A stretch of DNA of 64,000 nt from Streptomyces sp. XD-27 (GTDB lineage Bacteria > Actinomycetota > Actinomycetes > Streptomycetales > Streptomycetaceae), in NCBI RefSeq assembly GCF_030553055.1, contig NZ_CP130713.1:5394001-5458000 (forward strand). Direction: 5' to 3'. Positions 26,582 through 36,400 of the stretch are shown piece after piece. Made by a program: the position numbers and the translations under genes. The notes beneath the pieces were generated by a model. The model was not told where the DNA came from and searched no databases. It saw nothing but the letters and a program-made list of their open reading frames with translations. Within the stretch, counting starts at the first letter, position 1. Each line of letters opens with the position of its first letter.

Positions 26582-26870
26582 CCCCGGCGATCACCAGGGA
26601 GATCGAGACGAGCTTGAGCGTGGAGACCGTCTCCCCGAGGAAGGCCATCCCGTAGATCGCGGTCCCGGCCGCGCCGATGCCGGTCCACACCGCGTACGCG
26701 GGCCCCACCTCCAGTTTCCGCAGCGCGAGCGTCAGCAGCCCGAAGCTGCCGAGCGCGAAGACACAGAAGGAGACCGTCGGCCAGAGCCGGGTGAAGCCAT
26801 GGGAGAGTTTGAGCCCGACGGCGAAGCCCGTCTCCAGCAGCCCGGCGACCACGACGAGCAGCCACGCCAT
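26547..26870 (-). CDS. SMR-family efflux protein (SugE/Gdx-like)
   Basis: 107 residues, four transmembrane helices. The essential membrane-embedded Glu lies in GLLETGFAVGLK, and LSHGFTRLWPT plus the WTGIGAAG segment match SugE/Gdx more than EmrE. Gdx members export guanidinium; broader cation efflux remains possible. No guanidine riboswitch is recognisable in the 117-base upstream region. The 3' end overlaps the convergent TetR gene. Confidence 0.88.
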   Translation of the reverse strand: MAWLLVVVAGLLETGFAVGLKLSHGFTRLWPTVSFCVFALGSFGLLTLALRKLEVGPAYAVWTGIGAAGTAIYGMAFLGETVSTLKLVSISLVIAGVIGLQLSGAAH

Positions 26871-26936
26871 CTGTATGCCTCCCGCTCGGTGCGCTGTGCC
26901 GACCCGGCCCCCCCGGCCCGGTGCGGTTCCTTCTAC

Positions 26937-26950
26937 CTCCGCCGGCGGAG
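26937..26950. promoter_or_regulatory. perfect 14-bp palindrome upstream of the SMR gene
   Basis: CTCCGCCGGCGGAG lies 67 bases upstream of the SMR start, in the gap after rsgA. It is the size and symmetry of a TetR-type operator, but self-complementary GC runs also arise by chance in this DNA. Confidence 0.3.
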
Positions 26951-26987
26951 CGCAAAACGTGGTCGGCGGGGCGCCGGGCCGGCCGCG

Positions 26988-27995
26988 TCAGTCGCCCTCG
27001 CGCCGCTCGCGCGTGGCCATCAGCCGGCGCAGCGAGTACAGCCGGGCCGGTTCGGCGTGGCCGTCCGCCACCCACTGGTCCAGCGCGCAGTCCTTCTCAT
27101 CGTGGCTGCAGGCGCGCGGGCACTCCGCCGTCCCCGGCTCCAGATCGGGGAAGGCGCGGATGACGCGGGAGGGGTCGATGTGGTTCAGCCCGAAGGAGCG
27201 CACGCCGGGGGTGTCGATCACCCAGCCGGTGCCATCAGGCAGCGGCAGCGCCAGCGCGGAGGTGGTGGTGTGCCGACCGCGCCCGGTGACCGCGTTCACC
27301 ACCCCGGTGGCCCGCATGCGGTCCGGTACCAGTGCGTTGACCAGCGTCGTCTTGCCCACGCCGGAGTGCCCGACGAAGGCGGTGACGCGGTCCGCCAGCC
27401 GCTCGCGCACCCGGTCCGCGGCGCCGCCGTCGGCCAGCTCCTCCCTGCTGGTGACCACGTACCGCACACCGAGCGGCGCGTACGTCTCCAGCAGCGTGTC
27501 GGGCGGGGCGAGGTCGCACTTGGTGAGCACCAGCAGCGGCTCCAGACCGGCGTCGTAGGCGGCGACCAGGCAGCGGTCGATCAGCCGCGGGCGCGGCTCG
27601 GGGTCGGCGAGCGCGGTGACGATCGCGAGCTGGTCGGCGTTGGCCACGACCACCCGCTCGTACGGATCGTCGTCGTCGGCGGTGCGGCGCAGTACGGAGG
27701 AGCGCGTCTCGACCCGGACGATCCGGGCGAGGGTGTCCTTGGCCCCCGACAGATCGCCCACCACCGCGACCCGGTCCCCGACTGCCACGGCCTTGCGGCC
27801 CAGCTCGCGGGCCTTCATCGCGGTGATCGTGCGGTCCTCGACGAGGCAGGTGATCCGGCCCCGGTCGACGGTGAGGACGAAGCCCTCGGCGGCGTCCTCG
27901 TGCTTGGGGCGGATGTTCGTCCGGGGCCGGTTGCCCTTGCGGTTGGGGCGGACCCGGACGTCGTCCTCGTCGGTGTGCTTGCCGTAACGGCGCAT
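26988..27995 (-). CDS. rsgA: ribosome small-subunit GTPase RsgA
   Basis: 335 residues. It is a circularly permuted GTPase: G4 (TKCD) precedes G1 (GHSGVGKTTLVNAL) and G3 (DTPGVRSFG). An N-terminal OB-like domain (about 35-110) and a C-terminal zinc knuckle (CPRACSHDEKDC) complete the RsgA layout. It assists late 30S assembly. It starts ten bases after the aroA stop, so the two form an operon. Confidence 0.95.
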   Translation of the reverse strand: MRRYGKHTDEDDVRVRPNRKGNRPRTNIRPKHEDAAEGFVLTVDRGRITCLVEDRTITAMKARELGRKAVAVGDRVAVVGDLSGAKDTLARIVRVETRSSVLRRTADDDDPYERVVVANADQLAIVTALADPEPRPRLIDRCLVAAYDAGLEPLLVLTKCDLAPPDTLLETYAPLGVRYVVTSREELADGGAADRVRERLADRVTAFVGHSGVGKTTLVNALVPDRMRATGVVNAVTGRGRHTTTSALALPLPDGTGWVIDTPGVRSFGLNHIDPSRVIRAFPDLEPGTAECPRACSHDEKDCALDQWVADGHAEPARLYSLRRLMATRERREGD

Positions 27996-28005
27996 CGGGT
28001 GCTTC

Positions 28006-29397
28006 TCAGCCTCTCGGCGCCGTGGTCGCCCCGGCCGGTTGTCCGGACCGGCCGAGCATGCCTGACCACAGTCCGGGGAAGTCGGGCAGCGTCTTCGCTG
28101 TGGTGTCCACGTTCTCCACCTGGACGCCGTCGACCACCAGGCCGAGGACGGCGGCGGCGGTGGCCAGCCGGTGGTCCTCGTACGTGTGGAAGACGCCGCC
28201 GTGCAGCGGGCGCGGGCGGATCCGCAGTCCGTCCTCGGTCTCGGTGACGTCGCCGCCGAGCTCGTTGATCTCCTTGGCGAGGGCCGCGAGCCGGTCGGTC
28301 TCGTGCAGCCGCAGGTGCGCGATGCCGCGCAGGACGGACTCGGAGTCGGCCAGCGCGGCGACCGCCGCGATCACCGGGGTCAGCTCGCCGACCTCGTGCA
28401 GATCGGCGTCGATGCCGGTGATCCGGCCGGTGCCGGTGAAGGTCAGGCCCCGCTCGGTCAGCTCGCAGGAACCGCCCATGTCGGTGAAGATCCGCCGCAG
28501 CGCGTCGCCCGGCTGGGTGGTGTGCTCCGGCCAGTCCGGGATCGTCACCCGGCCGCCGGTGACCAGCGCGGCGGCCAGGAACGGCGCCGCGTTCGACAGA
28601 TCCGGCTCCACGACCAGGTCCCGGCCCAGCAGCGCGCTGGGCGCCACCCGCCACACGTTGGGTTCGCCGCCGGACTCGGGGGTGTCCACGGCCGCGCCCG
28701 CGCTGCGCAGCATCTCGACCGTCATCCGGATGTGCGGCAGGGAGGGCAGCGCGGCGCCGACGTGGCGTACCTCGATGCCCTGGTTGAAGCGCGGCGCGGA
28801 CAGCAGCAGCGCGCTCACGAACTGGGAGGACGAGGAGGCGTCGATGGTGACCCGCCCGCCGTCCAGCGCTCCGCTGCCGTGGACGGTCATCGGCAGGCAG
28901 CCGCGCCCGTCGTCGTCGATACGGGTGCCCAGCGCGCGCAGGGCGTCGATCACGCCGTGCAGCGGGCGCTCGTGCGAGCGCGGGTCGCCGTCGAAGCGGA
29001 CGGGGCCGTCGGCCAGCGCCGCGACCGGCGGCAGGAAGCGCATCACGGTGCCGGCGTTGCCCACGTCGACCGTGGCCGGGCCGTGCGGTCCGGCCGGGAT
29101 CACGCGCCACGCCTCGCCGCCGCCGGAGGGGCCTCCCGCGCCGAAGGCGCTGTGCGACACGGTCTCCTCGATGCCGACGCCCATGGAGCGGAGGGCCTCG
29201 GCCATCAGCAGGGTGTCGCGCGAGCGCAGCGGGCGGCGCAGCCAGCCGGGTTCGGCGGCCAGCGCGGCGAGCACCAGTCCGCGGTTGGTGACCGACTTCG
29301 AGCCGGGCACGGTGACGGTCGCGTCGACCGCTCCGTGCGCGAGCGGAGCGGGCCAGAGGGCGTCGTGAGCGACGGGAGAAGTCTCAGTGCCGGTCAT
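28006..29397 (-). CDS. aroA: EPSP synthase (3-phosphoshikimate 1-carboxyvinyltransferase)
   Basis: 463 residues from ATG 29397 (MTGTETSPV), with AAAGTG six bases upstream; ATG 29403 is two codons earlier. AroA signatures are [18 protein letters not shown] near the start, [31 protein letters not shown] and [16 protein letters not shown]. It makes EPSP in the shikimate route. The S/T pattern in the substrate loop follows bacterial enzymes. rsgA follows ten bases later. Confidence 0.95.
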   Translation of the reverse strand: MTGTETSPVAHDALWPAPLAHGAVDATVTVPGSKSVTNRGLVLAALAAEPGWLRRPLRSRDTLLMAEALRSMGVGIEETVSHSAFGAGGPSGGGEAWRVIPAGPHGPATVDVGNAGTVMRFLPPVAALADGPVRFDGDPRSHERPLHGVIDALRALGTRIDDDGRGCLPMTVHGSGALDGGRVTIDASSSSQFVSALLLSAPRFNQGIEVRHVGAALPSLPHIRMTVEMLRSAGAAVDTPESGGEPNVWRVAPSALLGRDLVVEPDLSNAAPFLAAALVTGGRVTIPDWPEHTTQPGDALRRIFTDMGGSCELTERGLTFTGTGRITGIDADLHEVGELTPVIAAVAALADSESVLRGIAHLRLHETDRLAALAKEINELGGDVTETEDGLRIRPRPLHGGVFHTYEDHRLATAAAVLGLVVDGVQVENVDTTAKTLPDFPGLWSGMLGRSGQPAGATTAPRG

Positions 29398-29502
29398 GGC
29401 CATCACTTTAGTGGCTTGCTCAGTGTGTGAATCTTGATCAAAAGTGGCGAAACTCAGTCGAAACACTGCACTGCTAAGGAACGGGTGGCCGGGGGCGGGC
29501 GC

Positions 29503-30216
29503 CTACAGGCCCAGCAGCCAGCTGCCGCCGCCGATCAGCGAGCACAGCGAAACGGTGTGGAAGAGCAGCAGCCAGGCGACGGCGGGCACGTTGGTGAGCC
29601 GGGCCAGCTGGTCCGGATCGGAGTCCCCGGCGTGCCCGTAGCGGCGCTTGCGCTGGAGCTCGAAGGGCGGGCGTACGCCACCCAGGAGGAGGAACCACAC
29701 CACGACGTAGGCGAAGGCGGCCTGCACCTGCGGCTCGGTCAGCCAGGAGACGAGGAAGAAGGCCGCCCCGGCTATGAGGACCGTCAGCATCCCGTACGCG
29801 TTGCGGATCATCACCAGCATCGCGACGAGCAGCGCGGTCGCCCCCCACAGCAGCGCGGTGATGTGGTTCGCGGCCAGCAGCCAGGCTCCGCCGAGACCGA
29901 GCAGCGACGGGGCGGTGTAGCCCGCGGCAGCGGTCAGAATCATGCCCAAACCGGTCGGCTTGCCGCGCGAAACGGTCAGGCCCGAGGTGTCCGAGTGCAG
30001 CCGGATGCCGTCCAGCCGGCGGCCGCTGAGCAGCGCCACGAGACCGTGACCGCCCTCGTGGGCGATGGTGATCGCGTTTCGGGCGATCACCCAGGTCGTC
30101 CGGTAGACGACCACGGCGAGGGCGACGACTCCGGCGGAGACCACCAGCCAGCGGGAGGGGTCCGGCTGGCTGCCGACGACGCGGTCCCACAGCTCGGCGG
30201 CGTTCGTGGTGTCCAT
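29503..30216 (-). CDS. M50-family membrane metallopeptidase
   Basis: 237 residues from ATG 30216, with AGGAG upstream. About six hydrophobic segments. The zinc site HEGGH follows the second helix (NAITIAHEGGHGLVALLSG), and later PTGLGMILTAAAGYTAPSLLG fits the M50B peptidase-like family found in Actinobacteria. A second metal-ligand motif is less clear, so proteolysis is presumed. It is divergent from the HMCES-type gene. Confidence 0.85.
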   Translation of the reverse strand: MDTTNAAELWDRVVGSQPDPSRWLVVSAGVVALAVVVYRTTWVIARNAITIAHEGGHGLVALLSGRRLDGIRLHSDTSGLTVSRGKPTGLGMILTAAAGYTAPSLLGLGGAWLLAANHITALLWGATALLVAMLVMIRNAYGMLTVLIAGAAFFLVSWLTEPQVQAAFAYVVVWFLLLGGVRPPFELQRKRRYGHAGDSDPDQLARLTNVPAVAWLLLFHTVSLCSLIGGGSWLLGL

Positions 30217-30334
30217 AGGCGGGCGGCTCCTCGGTTCCGTATCCCCGTGTTCCGTCATTCCGGTCCTGGGCCCGGATCTCCGACGTGCGGATCTCCGCGC
30301 CACGGGGGCCGGGCGTCGTGGCAGTGTTGCACCC

Positions 30335-31171
30335 ATGTGCGGTCGATACGCAGCGAGCCGGAGGCCGGAGGATCTCGTCGGGCTCTTCGATGTCCGGAAA
30401 TGGGAGCCCAAGGAGGCCCTGGAGCCGGACTGGAACGTCGCCCCGACGAAAAACGTGTACGCGGTGCTCGAGCGCCCCCTGAAAGACGCCGACGACCCGC
30501 GTCCGGTTCGCCAGCTGCGCGCACTGACCTGGGGGCTGGTGCCGTCCTGGGCCAAGTCACCCGACGTCGGCGTGAAGATGATCAACGCACGGGCCGAGAC
30601 GGTGCACGAGAAGCCGTCGTTCCGGCGCCCCTTCCTGACCCGGCGCTGCCTGGTGCCCGCCGACGGCTACTACGAGTGGGTCACCGGCGCCGGCGAGCGG
30701 CAGTTGGAGGAGCAGGGCAGGCGGAAGCGGGCCCGCAAGCAGCCGTACTTCGTCACCCCGGTGGACGGCTCGGTGATGGCCCTGGCCGGAATCTACGACT
30801 TCTGGCGGGACCGGACGCTGCCGGACGACCATCCGCGTGCCTGGTGGGTGACGTGCAGCGTGATAACGACCGAGGCGGAGAAGGAACCCTTCGCCGGAGC
30901 CGGCTCCGGATCGGGGGGCGCCGAGGAGCGGGGACCGCGCGCGCTCGCCGACATCCATCCGCGGATGCCGCTCGTGCTCACCCCGGATCGCTGGGCGGCC
31001 TGGCTGGACCCGGCCCGCACCGATCCGGCGGACCTGCGGGAGCTGCTGGTCCCGCCGCCCGCGGAGCTGCTGCGGGCGTACCCCGTCGGCACCGGCGTCA
31101 GTGACGTGCGCAACAACGGCCCGGAGCTCGTGGCGGAGCTGGACGCGCCCGAGGTGGACACGCTCTTCTAG
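30335..31171 (+). CDS. SOS response-associated (HMCES/YedK-type) protein
   Basis: 278 residues from ATG 30335, starting MCGRY: Cys2 is the catalytic residue that cross-links to abasic DNA. Other SRAP marks are WNVAPT, LTWGLVPSWAK, INARAETVHEKPSF, CLVPADGYYEW and IHPRMPLVL with the active His. Compared with E. coli YedK it has an Arg/Lys-rich insert (about 128-138) and a Gly/Ser insert near 190. It shields abasic sites in single-stranded DNA. The start may be preceded by a weak ribosome site. Confidence 0.93.
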   Translation: MCGRYAASRRPEDLVGLFDVRKWEPKEALEPDWNVAPTKNVYAVLERPLKDADDPRPVRQLRALTWGLVPSWAKSPDVGVKMINARAETVHEKPSFRRPFLTRRCLVPADGYYEWVTGAGERQLEEQGRRKRARKQPYFVTPVDGSVMALAGIYDFWRDRTLPDDHPRAWWVTCSVITTEAEKEPFAGAGSGSGGAEERGPRALADIHPRMPLVLTPDRWAAWLDPARTDPADLRELLVPPPAELLRAYPVGTGVSDVRNNGPELVAELDAPEVDTLF

Positions 31172-31193
31172 TCCCATGAGCACACGGAGTCCC

Positions 31194-31898
31194 ATGAGTA
31201 CACGCTCGAAGAGCGCCGGGTCCGGGAGCGGGACCGTTCCGCGCGGCGGGACCGTTCCGCGTAGCGAGACCGTTCCGACCCCTGTGGGGGACGCCCGCGT
31301 CACCTGGCACGACGCCCGCCGGGCCCGCGCCGTACTCGCCGTGAGCCATGGCGCCGGCGGCGGCATCGAGGCCCGGGACCTGCGGGCGCTCGCCGCCGCC
31401 CTGCCGCCGCGCGGGATCACCGTCGCCCTCGTCGAGCAGCCCTGGCGGGTCGCGGGCAAGAAGGTCGCGCCGGCGCCCCGGACCCTGGACGCCGGATGGA
31501 CGGCACTGTGGCCCGCGCTGACCGCACCCGGCCTGCCCGTCGTCGCGGGCGGGCGCAGCGCCGGGGCGCGGGTGGCCTGCCGTACGGGCCGGGAGCTCGG
31601 GGCGCGCGCCGTCCTCGCCCTGTCCTTTCCCCTCCACCCACCGGGGAAGCCGGAGAAGTCGCGCGCGGAGGAGCTGACGGAGGCCGGCCTGCCGACGCTG
31701 GTCGTCCAGGGCGGACGGGACCCCTTCGGGCGTCCCGAGGAGTTCCCGTCCCCGCTCCCGGCCGGGACCGAGCTGGTGGAGGTGGCGTACGGCGACCACG
31801 GTTTCGCCGTCCCGAAGTCGGCCGGCACCACGCAGGACGAGGCCCTCGCGGCCCTGACCGCGGCGGTGGCGGATTGGCTGGAGCGGATCACCGCCTGA
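31194..31898 (+). CDS. alpha/beta-hydrolase (KANL3/Tex30-like)
   Basis: 234 residues from ATG 31194, with GGAG five bases upstream; ATG 31176 is 18 bases earlier in frame. The nucleophile elbow is [10 protein letters not shown], the oxyanion region SHGAGGGIE, and a late Asp/His pair lies in QGGRDPFG and YGDHGF. The first 25 residues are a Ser/Gly/Val-Pro repeat. Substrate is unknown. It lies 22 bases after the HMCES-type gene, probably co-transcribed. Confidence 0.83.
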   Translation: MSTRSKSAGSGSGTVPRGGTVPRSETVPTPVGDARVTWHDARRARAVLAVSHGAGGGIEARDLRALAAALPPRGITVALVEQPWRVAGKKVAPAPRTLDAGWTALWPALTAPGLPVVAGGRSAGARVACRTGRELGARAVLALSFPLHPPGKPEKSRAEELTEAGLPTLVVQGGRDPFGRPEEFPSPLPAGTELVEVAYGDHGFAVPKSAGTTQDEALAALTAAVADWLERITA

Positions 31899-31936
31899 CC
31901 GCCGGCGTCACGCGGTGGGAAACGGGGCGAGATCCG

Positions 31937-31962
31937 GGAATGCGACGCGGGTAGCGCGTGTT
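31937..31962 (+). promoter_or_regulatory. SigR-dependent promoter of sigR
   Basis: GGAAT (31937-31941), exactly 18 bases, then GTT (31960-31962): an exact match to the SigR consensus GGAAT-N18-GTT. It lies 70 bases before the long-form start, giving the known autoregulatory loop that makes the SigR' isoform. Confidence 0.85.
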
Positions 31963-32031
31963 GGACCGGGCGTCGGAATGTCGATGCATGGTTCGTCACA
32001 GGCAGTCGCACGAGGAGAGGGAGTCCCCCGC

Positions 32032-32885
32032 ATGGGTTCGCTTGCTTGCCCGGCCCGTCCGCAGCCCGCCGACCTCGACTGGTCGCAGCTGAAGGTCGAG
32101 CCTGCCGCCGAAATAGAAGCGGCGAGCGGACCGGATGGTCGTCTATTCTCCGATTCGAGCGGGTCCGCATCCGGTCCTGCCACAGTGTTGGAGGAGGTGG
32201 GTCAGGTCACTGGGACCGACGCGGGGGCCGACGGCACGCACGAGGGACCGGTCGAGGGACGGGCCGCGGAGACGGACGCCGAGCGCAACGCGCGCTTCGA
32301 GCGGGACGCGCTGACCTTCCTCGACCAGATGTACTCCGCCGCACTGCGCATGACACGCAACCCGGCCGATGCCGAGGATCTGGTGCAGGAGACGTACGCC
32401 AAGGCGTACGCGTCCTTCCACCAGTTCCGTGAGGGCACCAACCTCAAGGCGTGGCTGTACCGCATTCTGACCAACACGTTCATCAACTCGTACCGCAAGA
32501 AGCAGCGTGAGCCGCAGCGCAGTGCCGCCGAGGAGATCGAGGACTGGCAGCTGGCGCGCGCCGAGTCGCACATGTCGACCGGGCTGCGCTCCGCGGAGTC
32601 CCAGGCGCTCGACCACCTCCCCGACTCCGACGTGAAGGAAGCCCTCCAGGCGATCCCCGAGGAATTCCGCATCGCGGTCTATCTCGCGGATGTCGAAGGG
32701 TTTGCGTACAAGGAGATCGCCGACATCATGGGTACCCCATCGGTACGGTGATGTCCCGTCTGCACCGTGGGCGGCGCCAGCTGCGCGGTCTGCTGGAGGA
32801 CTACGCCCGTGGACGCGGGCTCGTCCCGGCGGGCGCGGGCGCTGCGGCGGACGAAGGGCACGATCGGAAAGGCTCGGACTCATGA
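32032..32885 (+). CDS. sigR: thiol-oxidative-stress sigma factor SigR, apparent frameshift at 32738
   Basis: ECF sigma factor. Region 2 is [34 protein letters not shown] and region 4 is [41 protein letters not shown]. Two starts are visible. ATG 32032 behind GAGGAGAGGGAG gives the long SigR' form; GTG 32197 (MGQVTGTD) gives the short form. The difference is 55 codons, as known for S. coelicolor SigR'. At CCCC (32735-32738) one base is missing: the frame stops after GTPSVR. One extra base restores [20 protein letters not shown] and a normal C-terminus whose TGA overlaps the rsrA start as ATGA. A sequencing error is the likely cause. Confidence 0.92.
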
Positions 32886-33268
32886 GCTGCGGAGAGCCGC
32901 ACGAGACGGACTGCTCCGAGGTTCTCGACCACCTCTACGAGTTCCTCGACCACGAGATGCCCGACGGTGACTGCGCCAAGTTCGAGACGCACATCGACGA
33001 GTGCTCGCCCTGCCTGGAGAAGTACGGCCTGGAACAGGCCGTGAAGAAGCTCGTCAAGCGGTGCTGCGGCCATGACGACGTCCCCCGCGACCTGCGGTCG
33101 AAGGTCATGGGCCGGATCGAGCTGATCCGCTCCGGGCAGGTCGATGCCGAGGTGGACCTGCGCAGCGCGCTGCACGGTGAGTGCGGCGAGCCGGACCGGC
33201 CGACCACGGCCCAGGCCGATCGGCCGACCACAGCCGAGGCGGATCTGCCCACCGCCGCCCAGGACTGA
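32882..33268 (+). CDS. rsrA: redox-sensing anti-sigma factor RsrA
   Basis: 128 residues, ATG 32882 overlapping the restored sigR stop. A ZAS anti-sigma with zinc motif H37-x3-C41-x2-C44 and the upstream cysteines C3, C11 and C31, plus C61 and C62: all seven cysteine positions of the S. coelicolor protein. Reduced, zinc-bound RsrA holds SigR; disulphide stress releases zinc and frees SigR. The tail after residue 105 is a Thr/Ala/Asp-rich repeat ([16 protein letters not shown]), longer than usual. Translational coupling with sigR suits stoichiometric control. Confidence 0.95.
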   Translation: MSCGEPHETDCSEVLDHLYEFLDHEMPDGDCAKFETHIDECSPCLEKYGLEQAVKKLVKRCCGHDDVPRDLRSKVMGRIELIRSGQVDAEVDLRSALHGECGEPDRPTTAQADRPTTAEADLPTAAQD

Positions 33269-33403
33269 ACCCCGATCTCACCCGAAGGTGTGCATTAGAC
33301 GGGCTCATACGGCCTAATCCTCCGATGCGCCCGCCTTGCTCCTCGCACGGCAATATCCTCCCCATCCTGACGGCGTGGCCTGAACGGATGGGAGGAGGGC
33401 GCC

Positions 33404-36400
33404 ATGCGGGCACTTCCCCCGGGGGCGTGCGCCTATATCCTGTGCGCCGCCCTTTCGGCGGCGGTCTGCGCCGCCCCCGCCGTGGCTCCGGACGCCGCGA
33501 CGCCCTGGGCCACCGTGCTGCCGGTCGCCGCGCTCTACACCGCCGTGTGCGTCGGCCCCTCCGCCGAGTGGGGCACCCCGGTGCTGCTCGCCGGGGCCAT
33601 GCTGCTGCCGCCGCCCGCCGCCGCCCTCGTCGCCGTACCCGGCGGGCTCGCGGGTCCGGCCGAGCCGCGGGCGGCGGGCGCGCGCCGGGTCTGGCATGCC
33701 GCGCAGCTCGCCCTCGCCTCCGCCGCCGCCTCCTGGGCGTTCGGGCCGGGCTTCGCGTCCGTGTCCGGGGCGGCGGACGGCCCGCGGGCGGTCGCGGGTG
33801 CGGACCTGCCGTACGTGCTGCTGCCCGCCGCGGTCGCCGCGCTCGTCTTCTGCCTGGTGCGCGTCGCCCTGGAGGGGGGCATCCTGGTCACCGCCGAGCA
33901 CCATGGGCCGAGCACGGCCTGGCGCGGGCCGCTGGCGCGCTCGCTCGCACCGCACCTGGTCCACGGCTCGGCCGGGCTCACGATGGCGCTGCTGTGGCGC
34001 AGTTGCTACGGGCCGACCGCCGCGCTCCTGGTGCTGCTGCCGATGTGCGTCTCGGCGTCCGTCTTCGCGCTCTACCACCGCAAACGCGCCGCCCACCAGG
34101 CCACCATCCGGGCCCTCGTCCAGGCGGTCGACATCAAGGACCGCTACACCCGCGGCCACAGCGAACGGGTCGGCCGCGCCTCGGTGATGATCGCCCGCGA
34201 GCTCGGCATGGGCGGCGAGCGGCTGGAGGCGCTGCGGATCGCGGGCATCCTGCACGACGTCGGCAAGCTCGGCGTCCCCACCCGGCTGCTGCGCAAGGAC
34301 GGCCCGCTGACCGCCGACGAGCGCCGGATCATCGAACTCCATCCGGAATACGGACACGAGATGGTGCGCGGAATCGGTTTCCTGGAGGAGGCGCGGACGG
34401 CGATCCTCCACCACCACGAGCGGCTGGACGGCAGCGGCTATCCGTACGGGCTCGCGGGGCGGGACATCCCCGAGTTCGCCCGGGTGGTGGCCGTCGCGGA
34501 CGCGTTCGACGCCATGACCTCGACGCGTACGTACAGCAGGGCCCGCCCGGTGCCGTGGGCGGTGGAGGAACTGCAGCGCTGCGCCGGCACGCAGTTCGAC
34601 CCGCGAATGGTGCGGGCGCTGGCGAGCGCGTTGGACCGGCACGGCTGGCACGCCGCCGTCACAGCGGACGCGCCGGAGCTCGCGCCGGGCGCGCAGGAGG
34701 CGCGCGGAAACGTCCCGCCAACCCGCCCGGACCCCGCCGCCCCCTGCCGCCCCCACCCCGCAGGACGTCGTCGCCCCAGGCCGCGGCACGGGCGCGGGCC
34801 ACCGAGGAGGCCGCTCGTGAGCGGCGACCGGCGGCATGGAGGCGGAGGGGGCGGCACGCCCGAGGGCCCGGGAGGCGGCCGCATCGCCGAGTACGGCGCC
34901 GACGGCGCGGGCGGCGGCGCGACTGGAGGCGCGCCGGGGCGACCCGCTGTCACCGCGGGCCGCGGCACCGGTGCCGCCGTGACCGCGCCGGGCGCGGCCG
35001 CGGCACCGAGCAGCGCGCCCGCCGGTCCCGGCCCGGTCACCGATCTCGGTGCTGACCCCGGCTCTGGTGTGGCCACCGACCTCGGCGCGGCCACCGGCCC
35101 CGGCGCGGGACTCGGTCCCGCCTCGGGGACCGATGTCGACACCGGCCTCGGCGCGGCCACCGGCCTCGGCGCGGCCACCGGCCTCGGCGCGGCCACCGGC
35201 CCCGGCGCGGGGCACGGTCCCGCCTCGGGGATCGATCTCGACACCGGCCCCGGCCTGGCCACCGGCTCCGGCCTGACCACCGGTCCCGGCGCGGGGCACG
35301 GTCCCGCCTACGGGACCGATCTCGACACCGCCCCGGGCCTGGCCACCGGCCCCGGCCCGGCCACCGCCACCGGCCCCGATACGGCCCCCGGCTCTGATAC
35401 GCCCTCGGCCACCGCCCCCCGTCCCGCCGGGGCTGACGGCTCCGGGCCGGGAGGGAGCGGTCGCCACCGAGCACCCGCGGAACCAGCCGCCGGGGCGGCG
35501 ACGGCGGACACCTCGTGCGACCCGCTCACTCCCCGGCACGCCCGCCGCTGCTCGGCGACCGAGCCCGTGCCGCCCGCGCGCGTCCCCCGCGCGCCCCGCG
35601 CGCCCCGTACCGGGACGTACGCCGTGGGCGCGGTGTACGGCGCGGCCGGGGCGCTCACCCTGTTCGCGCTCGGGTGGACCCACTGGCACGGCGTCCGGGA
35701 ACCCGGAGTCGCGCTCGCCTTCGGCGCGCTCATCGCCGTCGGCGAGGCGCTGCGCTGGGACGACGGTCCGGCCGCGCGCGGCCGCGCGGCCGGGTACGCC
35801 CCCGTCCGCGAGCGGGGCGGCGGGGCGGGCGGTGAGCGGGGGCCCGGCGCGCGGGAGCCCGCGCCCGTCGCCGCCGCGGGCGCTCTCGCCTACGCCCTGC
35901 TGGGGCGGCTCGGCGGCGAGCCCGTCAGCCACGGGGCGCTCCAGGTCGTCGCGGTCGCGGTCGCCGCCGGGCTGGTCGGCCTGACCCCGCGGGTGGCCCT
36001 CGGCCATCCGCCCCGGTTCGACCACCACGCGCGCCGGGTCCTCACCGTCGCCTTCGCCGCCATCTGCTTCCAACCGCTGTACGGCGACGGCAGATTGTCC
36101 CAGTGGTGCGGCGACGGCCCTGCCCATGTCCTCTGTCTGCTCGTGCTGCTCGGGCTCACCGCGTTGTGCGACGCCGTGCTGGCCGCCGCGCTCGCCCACG
36201 CGCGCACCGGCTGGCCGTACGCGCCGCTGCTCCGCGACGAGCTGTGCGCGCTGGCCTGCGTGGGGTCGGCGGTCTGCGCGACGGGGGTGGTGACGGCGCT
36301 GGCCGTGGCCGTCGCCGGGCTGTGGGCGCTGCCGGTGGTGTGCGTGCCGCTGCTGCTGACCCAGCACGCCCTGCGCCGCTACACCGACGTACGTGCCACC

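Noticed and set aside
26871..26987. Possible guanidine riboswitch upstream of the SugE-like gene.
   Set aside because: I could not find the conserved ykkC core or the paired ACGR hairpins; only a palindrome is visible.
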